Positions 14,012 through 22,954 of a stretch of 32,440 nucleotides of DNA are shown in pieces. Both the position numbers and the translations under genes were made by a program. Source of the DNA: Oscillospiraceae bacterium (GTDB lineage Bacteria; Bacillota; Clostridia; Oscillospirales; Oscillospiraceae); the NCBI GenBank assembly GCA_902765025.1, contig CACWYC010000023.1, forward strand, positions 1 through 32,440, in the 5' to 3' direction. Under the pieces are notes generated by a model. That model was not told the origin of the DNA. It searched no databases and worked only from the letters and a program-made list of their open reading frames with translations. Positions within the stretch are counted from its first letter, which is position 1. Each line of letters opens with the position of its first letter.

Positions 14012-15430
14012 TTACTCCAAAGTGAACGAGAGAATGTCCACCTTCCCGCTCGTAACCGCAATGCACAGCTCCGCACGCGCTCCGCCGGATATGGGTGCGG
14101 AACGCTCCGAGAGCGGTACGCCGTTTACCGTGATTGTGCCGTCACCGTTGTAAGAAACGGTGATTTTTTTCGTGCTGGAGAGGTCGAAATACTTATAGAC
14201 CGCCTTTGTCCCGGCGGTGAGATCGGCAAGGAGTGGGACGCCGTTCCTTGCCGTAATTCGCGGCATGGTCTGCTGCCGGCCCACGCCCAGCTTGATGGGC
14301 TTCGGCGTGATGAGGTTGCAACAAATCGCTGCGGGATAGGTGCCGATACCGGGCAGCGGCGCACAATGCAACCCCTGGGTCGTGACCTCCACCTGCCGGA
14401 TGGTACCGTCAGGCGCAAGCTCAATGGGCTCGGCGCAGGCCTGGCGGGAGAAGTCGGTGTTGTTGGTGCAGCGGTGATAGAACACGTAGTATTTACCGCC
14501 GATGTTCTCAATGCCGCCGTGGATGGTGCCGGCGTTGTTTTTCGGCTGCGTGTTGCCCATATAGCCAAGGTCGCTGTTTGAAATCACAACGCCGCGATAG
14601 CGGAAATCCCGGTCAGGGTACTTCGAGGTGGCATAGCACAGCTCATTGTTTTGTCCCGACGACCATATGAGATAGTAAAGCGCCCCGAACTTGCGGATGC
14701 TGGCCGCCTCGTAAAAGGCATGGTGATACAGTTCGCTGTTTTTATCCGCCGTGGTCTTGCTGTCCAGCACCGATTTCGGCTCTGATTTCACTGTCAGCAT
14801 ATCGTTTTCCAGCTCCACCACGGCGCAGGAGAGAATGCTGGGCTTTGTGGCTTTGATTTCGCTGATCGGGCGCTGAAACAGCTTGTGCTGGACAAAGTTC
14901 AGCAGCGGCGAAAAGAGCTTTGAACGGAAGTCCCTTCCCAGGCCCCAGCCGTAGTAAAGCCAGATGCGTCCGTTGTCGTTCAAAACGGCGGGGTCGTTGG
15001 TGAGGAATTTCAAAACCGGGCTTCCGTCGGGATAGCGGATATCGCCGTAATAATCGAAAGGCCCCTCCGGCCTGTCGGAGACTGCCACGCTCAGCGGCCC
15101 GAAGGGCTTTGTATTCGGTCCCGCAGCAAAATAATAGAGGTAGTACCGGCCATCATTGCCGCGAACACAGTCCGGCGCGTAGAAATCGACAAGCTTTCCG
15201 TCCTTCGAGCGCGGGTCCTGTTCTTTTCGGTAGGTGACGCCGTGATTTGTCCAGCTGGAGAGGTCGTTTGCCGGCGCAGACCAGACGGTGTAGTCCTTCA
15301 CACAAAAGCGGGTGGCATTCGCGGCGTCGTGGCTGCCGTAGAGATAGACCCGGTCGTCGAAGACGTGGGGCTCGCCGTCCGGGACATATTCGTTCAGGGG
15401 GAAAATGGGATTGCAGATATTCCGTTTCAT
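14012..15430 (-). CDS. Glycoside hydrolase family 43 (arabinofuranosidase/xylosidase type)
   Basis: The 472-residue protein has a five-bladed beta-propeller with the GH43 catalytic triad: base D18 in YVPDGEPHVF, modulator D146 in TNDPAVL and acid E241 in FYEAASIRK. YGSHD (31-35) and DFYAPDCV (82-89) are also typical. Beyond about residue 345 a beta-rich C-terminal module follows (TAGTKAVYKYFDL, then GDGTITVNG) that resembles a carbohydrate-binding or accessory sandwich. There is no signal peptide. It would remove alpha-L-arabinofuranosyl or beta-xylosyl groups from imported oligosaccharides. It starts one base after the GH39 stop, with GAGGG inside the end of GH39, so the two are translated together. 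The exact substrate cannot be read from the sequence. Confidence 0.93.
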   Translation of the reverse strand: MKRNICNPIFPLNEYVPDGEPHVFDDRVYLYGSHDAANATRFCVKDYTVWSAPANDLSSWTNHGVTYRKEQDPRSKDGKLVDFYAPDCVRGNDGRYYLYYFAAGPNTKPFGPLSVAVSDRPEGPFDYYGDIRYPDGSPVLKFLTNDPAVLNDNGRIWLYYGWGLGRDFRSKLFSPLLNFVQHKLFQRPISEIKATKPSILSCAVVELENDMLTVKSEPKSVLDSKTTADKNSELYHHAFYEAASIRKFGALYYLIWSSGQNNELCYATSKYPDRDFRYRGVVISNSDLGYMGNTQPKNNAGTIHGGIENIGGKYYVFYHRCTNNTDFSRQACAEPIELAPDGTIRQVEVTTQGLHCAPLPGIGTYPAAICCNLITPKPIKLGVGRQQTMPRITARNGVPLLADLTAGTKAVYKYFDLSSTKKITVSYNGDGTITVNGVPLSERSAPISGGARAELCIAVTSGKVDILSFTLE

Positions 15431-15431
15431 C

Positions 15432-16973
15432 TCAGGCCCTCACAGTGATCAAATACACGTCGTTCGTGGAGAGGGAAAGGCTGAGCTCCGTTTTCCCGCC
15501 CTCCGCTTTAAAGGGGTATTCTTCCTCGTTAAGCCGCGTTTTTTCGGCGATCTCCCGCGCCTGGGCCCTTGTGAGATTGTCCGGCGCACCCATTTCACGC
15601 CATAGGCGCTTGGGGTTACAGTGCTGGTCGTCAATACGCTGCACGGTGACGCTTTTTGCCTCAAAATCCAGCGACAGCGAAATGTCATAGCGCTTTTTCG
15701 CATAGTAATCGCCCGATTGCGGAGTAAGAAGTATCTGAACATTCTCCCCGTCGGTAAAAGCGCCCATGTCCACCTCGCCGGTTTGCGGCAGCAAAAGCCG
15801 CTGGGGGTAGAGCTGGGCGAGCATTTTGAAGCCCCAGAAGTTGGGTTTGGGGATGCCGTCATTGGAGACGATGCCGAAGGAGCCGACAAAGGGCTTGGGC
15901 AGCATGAACTGCTCCTCAAAGAGGTCGGAGCAGCACCAGAACAGATACGCAGCCACGCTGCCGTCCAGATCGAGGCAGGATTTGACCGCAAAGGCTGCGG
16001 AGTATTTTTCGTCGTGGACCGGCGAGCCGAACACTGCCATGGAATTCCATTCGGTGATGAACAGCGGCTTGTCCCCGCACTGCGCCTTGGCCGCTTTGTC
16101 CATACGCGCCAGCGTTCCCTTGTCCCAGCGCTTGGCGTCTTCCGGCAGGAAGAACATATCCGTCATGGCGTCGGAGAGATCGGTATGTTTTTTTACGGCG
16201 CTCATTGCCGCAGAGAACATATGCTTTACGTTTGAGAGATTGATAAAGTTGCCGAAGGCATCGCCGGGGTAATGGTGGGTGGAGACAAAGTCGCAGGGAA
16301 CCTTGTTCGTCTCGCAGAAGGCCAGAAACGCCGGGATCCACTTGCAGGCGCTGGTGGAGGGGCCGCCGACGCGAAGACGCTCGTCCACACTCTTCACGGC
16401 CCTTGCCGTTGCTTCGTAGAGCTTAAAATAGTCCTTCTGCGTTCCGGCGAAGAAGCAGCCAAGATCCGGCTCGTTCCAGACCTCGAAATACCAGCTCTCC
16501 ACCTCCTCGGCACCGTAGCGGTCAAGGAGGAATTGTATGAAGCGGCGGATATAGTCGCTCCAGTCATCAAGAGACTTCGGCATGGTAATGTTGGGGTTAT
16601 AGGCAAGCCCCAGCTTTTTGCCGCTTGCCAGAGCTGAGGGCATGAAGGAGAGCTCCACGAAGGGCTTTACCCCGCAGTCCAGCAAATTGTCATAAATGTC
16701 GCCCACCTGGCGGAAGTTGATCTCGGAAATCTTGTTTTTCCCGGGCACAGAGCCGAACATGCGGCAGTCGCCCATGCGCTGATAGGTCAGCATATCGTCG
16801 TCGAACACACCGTGGCAGCGGAGATAGCGAATCCCCAGCTCGTCGTGGGCCAGCTTGATATGCCGCAGCATATCCGCCCGGTGGAGCAGGTAGGCATGGC
16901 AGTTGCCAAGTCCCATCTGCCAGGAATAATCGGTGGGCGTGGTCTGTAGCTTTCTCGATATTTCAATTTTCAT
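15432..16973 (-). CDS. Glycoside hydrolase family 39 beta-xylosidase-like enzyme
   Basis: The 513-residue protein is a clan-A TIM barrel with the GH39 landmarks: RYLRCHGVFDDDM (49-61), acid/base E168 in FEVWNEPD, DFVSTHHYP (228-236) and nucleophile E308 in LFITEWNS. A beta-sandwich follows the barrel (about 390-513), as in bacterial beta-xylosidases of this family. No signal peptide is present. Characterised relatives cleave beta-xylosides, but GH39 also contains enzymes acting on arabinose- and galactose-linked substrates. Its ATG overlaps the GH2 stop by four bases (ATGA) with GAGGTG upstream, so GH2, GH39 and GH43 form one coupled translational unit. Confidence 0.93.
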   Translation of the reverse strand: MKIEISRKLQTTPTDYSWQMGLGNCHAYLLHRADMLRHIKLAHDELGIRYLRCHGVFDDDMLTYQRMGDCRMFGSVPGKNKISEINFRQVGDIYDNLLDCGVKPFVELSFMPSALASGKKLGLAYNPNITMPKSLDDWSDYIRRFIQFLLDRYGAEEVESWYFEVWNEPDLGCFFAGTQKDYFKLYEATARAVKSVDERLRVGGPSTSACKWIPAFLAFCETNKVPCDFVSTHHYPGDAFGNFINLSNVKHMFSAAMSAVKKHTDLSDAMTDMFFLPEDAKRWDKGTLARMDKAAKAQCGDKPLFITEWNSMAVFGSPVHDEKYSAAFAVKSCLDLDGSVAAYLFWCCSDLFEEQFMLPKPFVGSFGIVSNDGIPKPNFWGFKMLAQLYPQRLLLPQTGEVDMGAFTDGENVQILLTPQSGDYYAKKRYDISLSLDFEAKSVTVQRIDDQHCNPKRLWREMGAPDNLTRAQAREIAEKTRLNEEEYPFKAEGGKTELSLSLSTNDVYLITVRA

Positions 16974-19273
16974 CTCTGCACCTCAATTTCTGCCTTGCCG
17001 AAAACTGCTCCGCTCCCGGCTTTTATGATAACGCTTCCGCCCTCTCCTGCGCGAACCACCGCCAGCGCCCTGCCGCGGTAGGTGCGGTGACGAGGCTGAT
17101 TGAAAACCTCGTCCGTCTTGCAAAGTGCGCTGCCAAAGCCCAGAAGCTCGCCGCCGGTGACGGACAAAGCAACCGTTTCTTCCAGATAGGGCTTCAAAGC
17201 GCCGTCCTTGTCCGTAAACTCGATGGGGACGTAGACGATCTCGCCGGGCTTTGCCGTGGTCTTTTCCGGCTTTACGGAAAGGATCGTTTCATCGCCGCCG
17301 GTTTTCAGTTCGGCGGCAGAAAGCACGCTGCCGTCCTCACCCAGCGCCTCGGCCCTCAGCGTTCCCGGCGCGTAGCGCAGGTGAAACACCGCGCGGTTAT
17401 TCTTTGCCTCTCTCTCGCCGACGGTTCTCCCGTTCAGCGTCAAGCGCACCCTTGGCGAAACGAAATAGACCTCGACGGTGGCTTTTTTGCCTTCATACCC
17501 CTGCCAGGTCCAGCTGTCGATGCCGTTGGTAAACTGCCATGCGCCCTTGGAGGGGGTCTCGCCGGTGTGGTTGAGCGGAGAGACCGCGATAAACGGCTCG
17601 TTTCTCAACCCCCAGACGGTCTGCATGAACGCCATCGCCGCCAGAGGCTTTCCCGTAATATCTATCATACCCTGCCCGGCCAGAAGCGGCAGGCCCGGAT
17701 AGCTGTGATACGTCCAGTCGCCGATGCAGGCCTCGCCCAGGTAATCCCACGCCGACCACACGAAATCGCCCACGAGTTGTGGGTATTGCTTCACTCGCTC
17801 CCAGTTATAGGGAAGATCGGCAGCCATTGTCTCAGAGCCGACAGAGATGCGCTCCGGGTGCGCCTTTGCGTCGGCGTCATAGCGGCTGGAGGCATAGTTG
17901 TAGCCGACGATGTCCAGATGCTTTGCCGCACCCTTGACAGCGTTTTCGCCCTTCTTTCCGGCGGACATCAGGAACATCAGCCTGCCCAGCTTATTCGCCA
18001 TGGCGTTGAAGAATGCGGAGCCGGATTTTTTCTCCCGGTAGCCTGCTTTGGTCTGCAGAGGCTCAGGGCGGTATTCTCCCTTTTCCTTATATACGCCAAG
18101 CCCCATTTTCGCATAGACGTTCAGCAGCACGTTGATTCCGGCGGTAACGGGACGCGTCGGGTCGAGTGAGCGCACAAAATCAGCAAGCTCGCCGCAGACC
18201 TCTGCGCCCTTCTCCGTGGCCGTCTCGCTGACCTCGTTGCCGATGGAGTACATGATGACCGAGGGGTGGTTCCTCGCAGATTCTACCATTGCGGCAAGAT
18301 CATCTTTCCAGTCCTCAGAAAAATGCCGCGAATAATCATGGTAGGTCTTGGGCACGTACCAGCCGTCAAAGCATTCGTTCATGACGTACATGCCCAGCCG
18401 GTCGCAGGTCTCCAGTGTGATCTGCGACGCCGGATTGTGGGCAATGCGAACGGCGTTGAAGCCCTGCTCCTTGAGGATGCGGATGCGCCGCTCCTCACTC
18501 TCCCGATATTCACCGGCGCCCAATACGCCGTGGTCGTGGTGGAGGCAGCCGCCCCGCAGCTTGACGGTCTCGCCGTTTACGGTGAGGCCGGTTTTGGCGC
18601 TCCATGCAAGCGCTCGGATGCCGAACGTGACCCATGCTTCATCATCGGCGGACTTCGCCCTGCATCGGTAGAGATGGGGGTGCTCCGCGCTCCAAAGCCT
18701 TGCGCCGGGGATTGGGATTTCACCGGGCGTGCCGGAGGCGATGAGGCTGTCGCCGTCATAGATCTCCACAACGTCCGCGTCGCTGGTGACCTTGATGACG
18801 GCAGGCGAGACGGAAACCGTATCGATTTGCAGCGTTTTGATGTAATTTCGATCCCGAATCAGCAGCGTCACGTCCCGGTAAATCCCGCTGCCGGAATACC
18901 AGCGGCAGTTGGGCTGGAGGGAATTGTCCACGGTGACGGTCACAAGGTTTTCCCCTGCCCGCACGGCGTCGGAAATATCCACGTCAAAGGCGGTATAGCC
19001 GTACCGGTGGCTGGCGCAAATTACGCCGCCCACCGAAATGGTGCAGTGCTGATAGACCCCCTCAAAATGCAGGACATAGGACTTGTTCAAATCGGTGACG
19101 GAAAACCGCTTTTCATATTCGTACTTCCCGCCGGGGAAATAGCCGCTGTTCACACCGCCGGGGGCGTCAGCGCATCTGGGCTCTGCGATCATGGCATCGT
19201 GGGGGAGCGTTACGTTCTCCCACGCGCCGCCCTCGCGCCTGAAGCGCCAGCCCTGATTGAAGTTAAGCTCCAT
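16970..19273 (-). CDS. Glycoside hydrolase family 2 beta-galactosidase-like enzyme
   Basis: The 767-residue enzyme shows the GH2 order: N-terminal sugar-binding jelly roll (about 1-140, with LPHDAM and WYSGSGIYRDV), an immunoglobulin-like domain that is short here (about 147-222), the catalytic barrel (about 225-555), then C-terminal sandwich domains of the DUF4982 and Ig type. The acid/base is E347 in SIGNEVSE and the nucleophile is E481 in ISVGSETMAAD, followed by GDFVWSAWDYLGEA. There is no signal peptide, so it is cytoplasmic. Relatives act on beta-galactosides and some on alpha-L-arabinopyranosides. The ATG at 19273 lies inside the end of the symporter gene (11-base overlap) and lacks a strong ribosome binding site, so translation probably depends on the symporter being translated. 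Confidence 0.92.
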   Translation of the reverse strand: MELNFNQGWRFRREGGAWENVTLPHDAMIAEPRCADAPGGVNSGYFPGGKYEYEKRFSVTDLNKSYVLHFEGVYQHCTISVGGVICASHRYGYTAFDVDISDAVRAGENLVTVTVDNSLQPNCRWYSGSGIYRDVTLLIRDRNYIKTLQIDTVSVSPAVIKVTSDADVVEIYDGDSLIASGTPGEIPIPGARLWSAEHPHLYRCRAKSADDEAWVTFGIRALAWSAKTGLTVNGETVKLRGGCLHHDHGVLGAGEYRESEERRIRILKEQGFNAVRIAHNPASQITLETCDRLGMYVMNECFDGWYVPKTYHDYSRHFSEDWKDDLAAMVESARNHPSVIMYSIGNEVSETATEKGAEVCGELADFVRSLDPTRPVTAGINVLLNVYAKMGLGVYKEKGEYRPEPLQTKAGYREKKSGSAFFNAMANKLGRLMFLMSAGKKGENAVKGAAKHLDIVGYNYASSRYDADAKAHPERISVGSETMAADLPYNWERVKQYPQLVGDFVWSAWDYLGEACIGDWTYHSYPGLPLLAGQGMIDITGKPLAAMAFMQTVWGLRNEPFIAVSPLNHTGETPSKGAWQFTNGIDSWTWQGYEGKKATVEVYFVSPRVRLTLNGRTVGEREAKNNRAVFHLRYAPGTLRAEALGEDGSVLSAAELKTGGDETILSVKPEKTTAKPGEIVYVPIEFTDKDGALKPYLEETVALSVTGGELLGFGSALCKTDEVFNQPRHRTYRGRALAVVRAGEGGSVIIKAGSGAVFGKAEIEVQR

Positions 19274-20966
19274 GTTTTTTCTGCTTTCTTGCGGCCTTCT
19301 TGGCTTCTTTTGCCAGGTATTTGGCGTTTTCAGCCTCGAAGTCCAGACCCTTTTTGGCGCAGTGCTCCTTCAGGTCGGCGATGCGGTTTTCTTCCCGCAT
19401 CCGGGCGGCCTGCTCCTGCTCCCGGCGTTCCAGCTCCTCCGGCTCCACCCATTCCTCGCCCCGGGCCAGAACGGCCTCCTTCTTGCGGCGCATGAGCTCT
19501 GCGTTGATCTCCGGCAGATGCTTCTCCACGTCCACAAACGGCAGCAGGATCAGTACCGTCACGGCCAGAATTATGTCGAAGAGATAGAAGGCCAGCGTCA
19601 TAAACCGCGTCACCTCCGCCGAGGGGATCACGCCCTCCACATCCACGAAGCCGAGGCGGAGGATGGTGGATTCAAAGCCGCCGGCAAAGGGCGCGTAGAT
19701 CAGTGACATGACCGCCACGACAATGGCCACGCCCATAAGGCCCTCCAGCCGCAGATGGGACTTGTACTCGATGCTGTCAAAGGCAAAGCAGGTCAGCGTC
19801 GCAAAGATATACGCATTGGGCATCCATCCGATGTTGCGCAGCAGTCCTCCGATGACCGCCGGAATCAACTGATCGGGGAACAGCCATCCGATCACGCTGC
19901 CGATGAGCACCAGCGCGTAGCCGCCAATGGTCAGGTTGCGGATGCCTGTCTTTTTGGCAATGGGATAAATCACAATGGCGCCGATGCCCAGAGGAATGCC
20001 GGTGGCGATCTGATAGATGGTGTACATCAAAGGGTTTTCCGCGCCGCCCAGCAGGAATTTGATATAGAAATACTGAACGTTGCCGCCCTTGAAGTTATCC
20101 ACAATGCCGCTGACAAGGGCAATGATCGTCAGCAGCACGTAGTATTTGTTGGTAAACAGCGCCTTCATCTGATCCCGCAGCGGAATCCTGTTCTCGTGGT
20201 CAATGCCGACTTCGCTGGCCACATCCTCCGTGATACGCTCGCGGGTATAGAAGTATTCCAGAAGCAGAAGCGGGATCGCCGCGATAGACAGCGTCACCAT
20301 CAGGATCGGATAACCGTTGATATCCTTCTCCAGCCACACAGGCAGGGCCACCATATTGATCAGCATGCCGATGATGATGCCGGAGATCAGCGTCCAGCTC
20401 AGCTTGCGGACAAACTGCGCTCTGGTCTTGTCTGCCGGGTCCCGGGTGGTCAGAGAGCAGATGTTGTCCCGGAACAGATAAAAAAACGTGGAGCCCACCG
20501 TGTGATAGGCAATCAGCAGGAAGAAGAAATAATACCAGTAGCTCTCCCCCAGCGTCGTCCCGGGGAACAGGAAAATCAGCCCGCCGATAACGATCGACAC
20601 AAAGCCGAAAATCAGATGCCACGGGCGCATACGGCCCTGCCTCGACTGGGTGTGCTGGATGAGCCATCCGTTCAGCAGGCCAAAGCCCACCGCCAGCACC
20701 TTTGCCAGGGTCATGACCCACTCATATCGGCCTCCCATGACCCTGACCATCTCCACGTTCGCCACGCCGTACATGGCGCCGGTCTGCTGGGTGAAGAATT
20801 TCTCCACCAGCGCGGCGATGGTGTTCACCACGAAAATAAGGCCCAGCGGCCCGATCAGGTGGCCGAAAATGATCTCCTTCTTTGAGACGCCCCGGGTTTT
20901 GATCCGGGTGTCCATGAAGGGCTGTTCAAACAGTCCCCTGCTGAGTAAGCGGATTTCCTTTGCCAT
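19263..20966 (-). CDS. GPH-family sugar symporter with long charged C-terminal tail
   Basis: The 567-residue protein has about twelve membrane helices of the glycoside-pentoside-hexuronide:cation symporter type. The RQGRMRPWHLIFG segment (about 110-122) corresponds to the conserved cytoplasmic loop 2-3 motif and YKSHLRLEGLMG to the second-half motif. It is about 100 residues longer than usual: after the last helix (about 475) a tail rich in E, K and R follows and is probably helical or coiled coil. The ATG at 20966 has GGGGGAGG nine bases upstream. It is the first gene of locus B, overlaps the GH2 start and is divergent from an AraC regulator. A minus-strand TACAAT at 20999-21004 is a possible -10 without a clear -35, which suggests activation. 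The substrate is probably an oligosaccharide or glycoside cut by GH2, GH39 and GH43. Confidence 0.9.
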   Translation of the reverse strand: MAKEIRLLSRGLFEQPFMDTRIKTRGVSKKEIIFGHLIGPLGLIFVVNTIAALVEKFFTQQTGAMYGVANVEMVRVMGGRYEWVMTLAKVLAVGFGLLNGWLIQHTQSRQGRMRPWHLIFGFVSIVIGGLIFLFPGTTLGESYWYYFFFLLIAYHTVGSTFFYLFRDNICSLTTRDPADKTRAQFVRKLSWTLISGIIIGMLINMVALPVWLEKDINGYPILMVTLSIAAIPLLLLEYFYTRERITEDVASEVGIDHENRIPLRDQMKALFTNKYYVLLTIIALVSGIVDNFKGGNVQYFYIKFLLGGAENPLMYTIYQIATGIPLGIGAIVIYPIAKKTGIRNLTIGGYALVLIGSVIGWLFPDQLIPAVIGGLLRNIGWMPNAYIFATLTCFAFDSIEYKSHLRLEGLMGVAIVVAVMSLIYAPFAGGFESTILRLGFVDVEGVIPSAEVTRFMTLAFYLFDIILAVTVLILLPFVDVEKHLPEINAELMRRKKEAVLARGEEWVEPEELERREQEQAARMREENRIADLKEHCAKKGLDFEAENAKYLAKEAKKAARKQKKHGA

Positions 20967-21015
20967 ATTGCATAGCCTCCCCCATGTTTTCTGTCCCTAT
21001 TGTAGTGCAGAAGGA

Positions 21016-21044
21016 TTGATTTGTATTTCAGTATCGGGTATAAT
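21016..21044 (+). promoter_or_regulatory. Sigma-A-like promoter of the second AraC regulator
   Basis: TTGATT (21016-21021) and TATAAT (21039-21044) are 17 bases apart. The start would be near 21051, with GAGGTGAG preceding the ATG at 21072. It faces the possible symporter -10 at 20999-21004, so the two promoters overlap and may interfere. Confidence 0.75.
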
Positions 21045-21071
21045 ATTATAAATTCGGGCAGAGGTGAGAAA

Positions 21072-21869
21072 ATGGTGGATTTAGTAAAGGTCTACGAGAA
21101 AAAAAGCGAAGCCGTCCGCAGCAAATTAGCCAAGCGGCACACCGCCACTTCGCAGGACGCCAAGGAGTCGGGCACCGTCCACGGCACCTGGCAGTTTGAA
21201 AACCTGATGCTCAGCTATATCCGGGACGGCGAGGTGGAAAAGCTCCGCACCTTCCTGCGTGAAACCGCGCAGCATACCGATTTCGCCGTCGGCACCCTGG
21301 CCGCGGACCCGCTGCGGCAGGCCAAGAACCTGCTGATTGGGCTGACCGCCGTTGTGGGCAAGGTTGCCGGAATCGGCGGCGGCATGGACATCGAGGACGC
21401 CTACCGTCTCATTGACCTTTACACCCAGGAATGCGAAAAGACCGCCAGCGTGGAGGCGGTCTATCTGCTGCAGTTCAATATGGTAATGGACTTCACCGAA
21501 CGTGTACGACAGTCAAAGCTGCCGGAAGGGCTGTCCCGCGAAACCTTCTCCGCGGTGCAGTTTATTGCGGATCACTCCCAGGATTCCATCGGAATCGACG
21601 ATGTTGCCGCCCACGTGGGCTATAGCCGCTCCTATATCACCCGCCGCTTCCGCCGGGAGATCGGCAAAAGCATCAGCGACTATATCACCGAGGCAAAAAT
21701 CCGTGACGCAAAGCGTTTTCTGCGCTACTCAGAGCTGTCCTTCGGTGAGATTGCCGGCTCCCTGGCCTTTTCCAGCCAGGCATACTTCCAAACGGTTTTC
21801 AAAAAAGAAACCGGGATGACGCCGGGCGAATACCGGCAAATGCACGTTGCCGGCAGGCTCAGCCCATGA
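21072..21869 (+). CDS. AraC-family transcriptional regulator (short form, no sensor domain)
   Basis: The 265-residue protein has a helical N-terminal part (about 1-155) and a C-terminal AraC domain (about 160-260) with SIGIDDVAAHVGYSRSYITRRFRR and the second helix set FGEIAGSLAFSSQAYFQTVFKK, ending GMTPGEYRQ. Its helical part starts with VHGTWQFENLML, closely echoing SHGTWAMEQELL in the regulator at 11318-12526; the two share the middle and C-terminal architecture, but this one lacks the 165-residue front domain. The ATG at 21072 follows GAGGTGAG. It is divergent from the locus B symporter and has a good promoter of its own, so it is probably made constitutively and controls locus B. How it senses sugar is not evident. 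Confidence 0.9.
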   Translation: MVDLVKVYEKKSEAVRSKLAKRHTATSQDAKESGTVHGTWQFENLMLSYIRDGEVEKLRTFLRETAQHTDFAVGTLAADPLRQAKNLLIGLTAVVGKVAGIGGGMDIEDAYRLIDLYTQECEKTASVEAVYLLQFNMVMDFTERVRQSKLPEGLSRETFSAVQFIADHSQDSIGIDDVAAHVGYSRSYITRRFRREIGKSISDYITEAKIRDAKRFLRYSELSFGEIAGSLAFSSQAYFQTVFKKETGMTPGEYRQMHVAGRLSP

Positions 21870-21870
21870 A

Positions 21871-21975
21871 AAGGGCCTGTTGCAAAATGCGGTTTTTAGC
21901 CTGAATCGCAAGAGTGAATCGTCTAAAAAGTTATGGGGAGCTGCCTGATTTGCAGTTCCCCATAACTTTTACATT
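21871..21975. repeat. 105-bp repeat, copy 1
   Basis: This stretch recurs at 28741-28845 in the same orientation with only two differences (T/C and G/T). It begins AAGGGCCTGTTGCAAAATG, a start that recalls insertion-sequence ends, and finishes with a long terminator-like hairpin. It lies two bases after the AraC stop. It encodes no protein. Confidence 0.85.
21926..21970. terminator. Terminator hairpin in repeat copy 1
   Basis: A 19-bp stem with one G-T wobble (21926-21944 with 21952-21970, core GTTATGGGGA) closes a 7-base loop. The stem ends are A4/T4 so it can work in both directions. It would end the AraC transcript. Confidence 0.75.
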
Positions 21976-22007
21976 GAATTGATTTTTGAAATTCCTATTT
22001 TTTTGAA

Positions 22008-22035
22008 AACGGCGGCGGAAAGCTCCGCCGCCGTT
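22008..22035 (-). terminator. Hairpin downstream of rhaD
   Basis: A perfect 12-bp stem (AACGGCGGCGGA at 22008-22019 with 22024-22035) closes a 4-base loop, about 90 bases after the rhaD stop. On the minus strand the stem is followed by TTC, a poor T run, so it is a weak or partial terminator of the rhamnose operon. Between it and rhaD (22036-22124) I see no gene. Confidence 0.5.
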
Positions 22036-22124
22036 GGTGATGGGGTAATGGCGCCGTGCCTGTCGTCGGCAGCAGAACTGCCCACGATGCGCTTTGCCGC
22101 GATGCTATTCCCTTTTCAAGCCGA

Positions 22125-22937
22125 TTAGTCTAAGTAGCCCTCTCTGGCCTTGACGCCGAAGCGGCCCTCCAACTGGTGCATCATGTCGTCGGTGATGGTG
22201 TTGACCCGGGGCAGGTGGGCAATCTTCATGTAGATCTCGGCGGCCTTCTCGGCGGTCTCGATGAGGCCGAAGGTCTCGTCCAGATCACGGCCGGCACCGT
22301 AGATGCCGTGGAGGGACCACACCACCAAGCGGGCGGTCTTCATCTTCTCGGCGGTGGCCTCACCGATTTCATTGGTGCCGCACAGCATCCAGGGCAGCAC
22401 GTTGACGCCGTCGGGGAACACCACGATGCACTCGGTACACATCTGCCACAGGGTGCGGGTAAACTCCCGCTCGTCCAGGGTGTGGATATAGGTCATGGCC
22501 AGCAGGTTGGCGGGGTGACAGTGCATGACCACCCGGTTTTCGCTGTCCACCGCCAGGCGGGCCATGTGGCTCATCATGTGGGCGGGGAACTCGGAGGTGA
22601 ACTTGCCGCCGTCGGTGAAGCCCCACAGCAGCTCCGCCGTCTCGCCGCCGTCGGTGAGGCGGACGATGCCCAGGTTTACATCGGGGGCATACTGCACGTT
22701 CTTGAAGTACTTACCGGTGCCGGTGACCAGGAAGTATTTGCCCTCCAGGGCGGGGGCGGAGAAGCCGGTGGGGATGGTGCGCACCACGGCGTTCACGTCC
22801 AGATAGGGGGCCACCTGGGCCTCGTCCAGCAACAGGCTGACGTTGCCGCCGTTGCGCTCGTCCCAGCCGTGGGCGTACATATTGGTGACGGTACGGATCA
22901 TCTCCACCATAAAGGGAGCTTCCAGGATGTTTTTCAT
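22125..22937 (-). CDS. rhaD: Rhamnulose-1-phosphate aldolase
   Basis: The 270-residue class II aldolase splits L-rhamnulose 1-phosphate into dihydroxyacetone phosphate and L-lactaldehyde using zinc. Residues match E. coli RhaD: GWDERNGGNVS (24-34), E116 in TSEFPAHMMSH, the zinc ligands H139 and H141 in VVMHCHPANLLAMTY and H210 in SLHGIYGAG, then LDETFGLIETAEKAA. The length is normal. The ATG at 22937 has AAAGGAG seven bases upstream, better than the TTG two codons earlier. It is the third gene of the rhamnose operon, separated from the isomerase gene by about 100 bases that contain a nested hairpin. Confidence 0.96.
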   Translation of the reverse strand: MKNILEAPFMVEMIRTVTNMYAHGWDERNGGNVSLLLDEAQVAPYLDVNAVVRTIPTGFSAPALEGKYFLVTGTGKYFKNVQYAPDVNLGIVRLTDGGETAELLWGFTDGGKFTSEFPAHMMSHMARLAVDSENRVVMHCHPANLLAMTYIHTLDEREFTRTLWQMCTECIVVFPDGVNVLPWMLCGTNEIGEATAEKMKTARLVVWSLHGIYGAGRDLDETFGLIETAEKAAEIYMKIAHLPRVNTITDDMMHQLEGRFGVKAREGYLD

Positions 22938-22954
22938 ATACAATCTCCTTTCGC

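Noticed and set aside
13974..14066. N-terminal extension of the GH1 gene up to 14066
   Set aside because: It would overlap the GH43 end, lacks GH1 similarity, and the ATG at 13973 has a strong ribosome binding site.
21871..21975. The 105-bp repeat as a complete insertion sequence or riboswitch
   Set aside because: There is no transposase and no inverted counterpart to the GGGCCTGTTGCAAAA end within the unit; apart from the terminator stem no conserved aptamer-like structure is seen.
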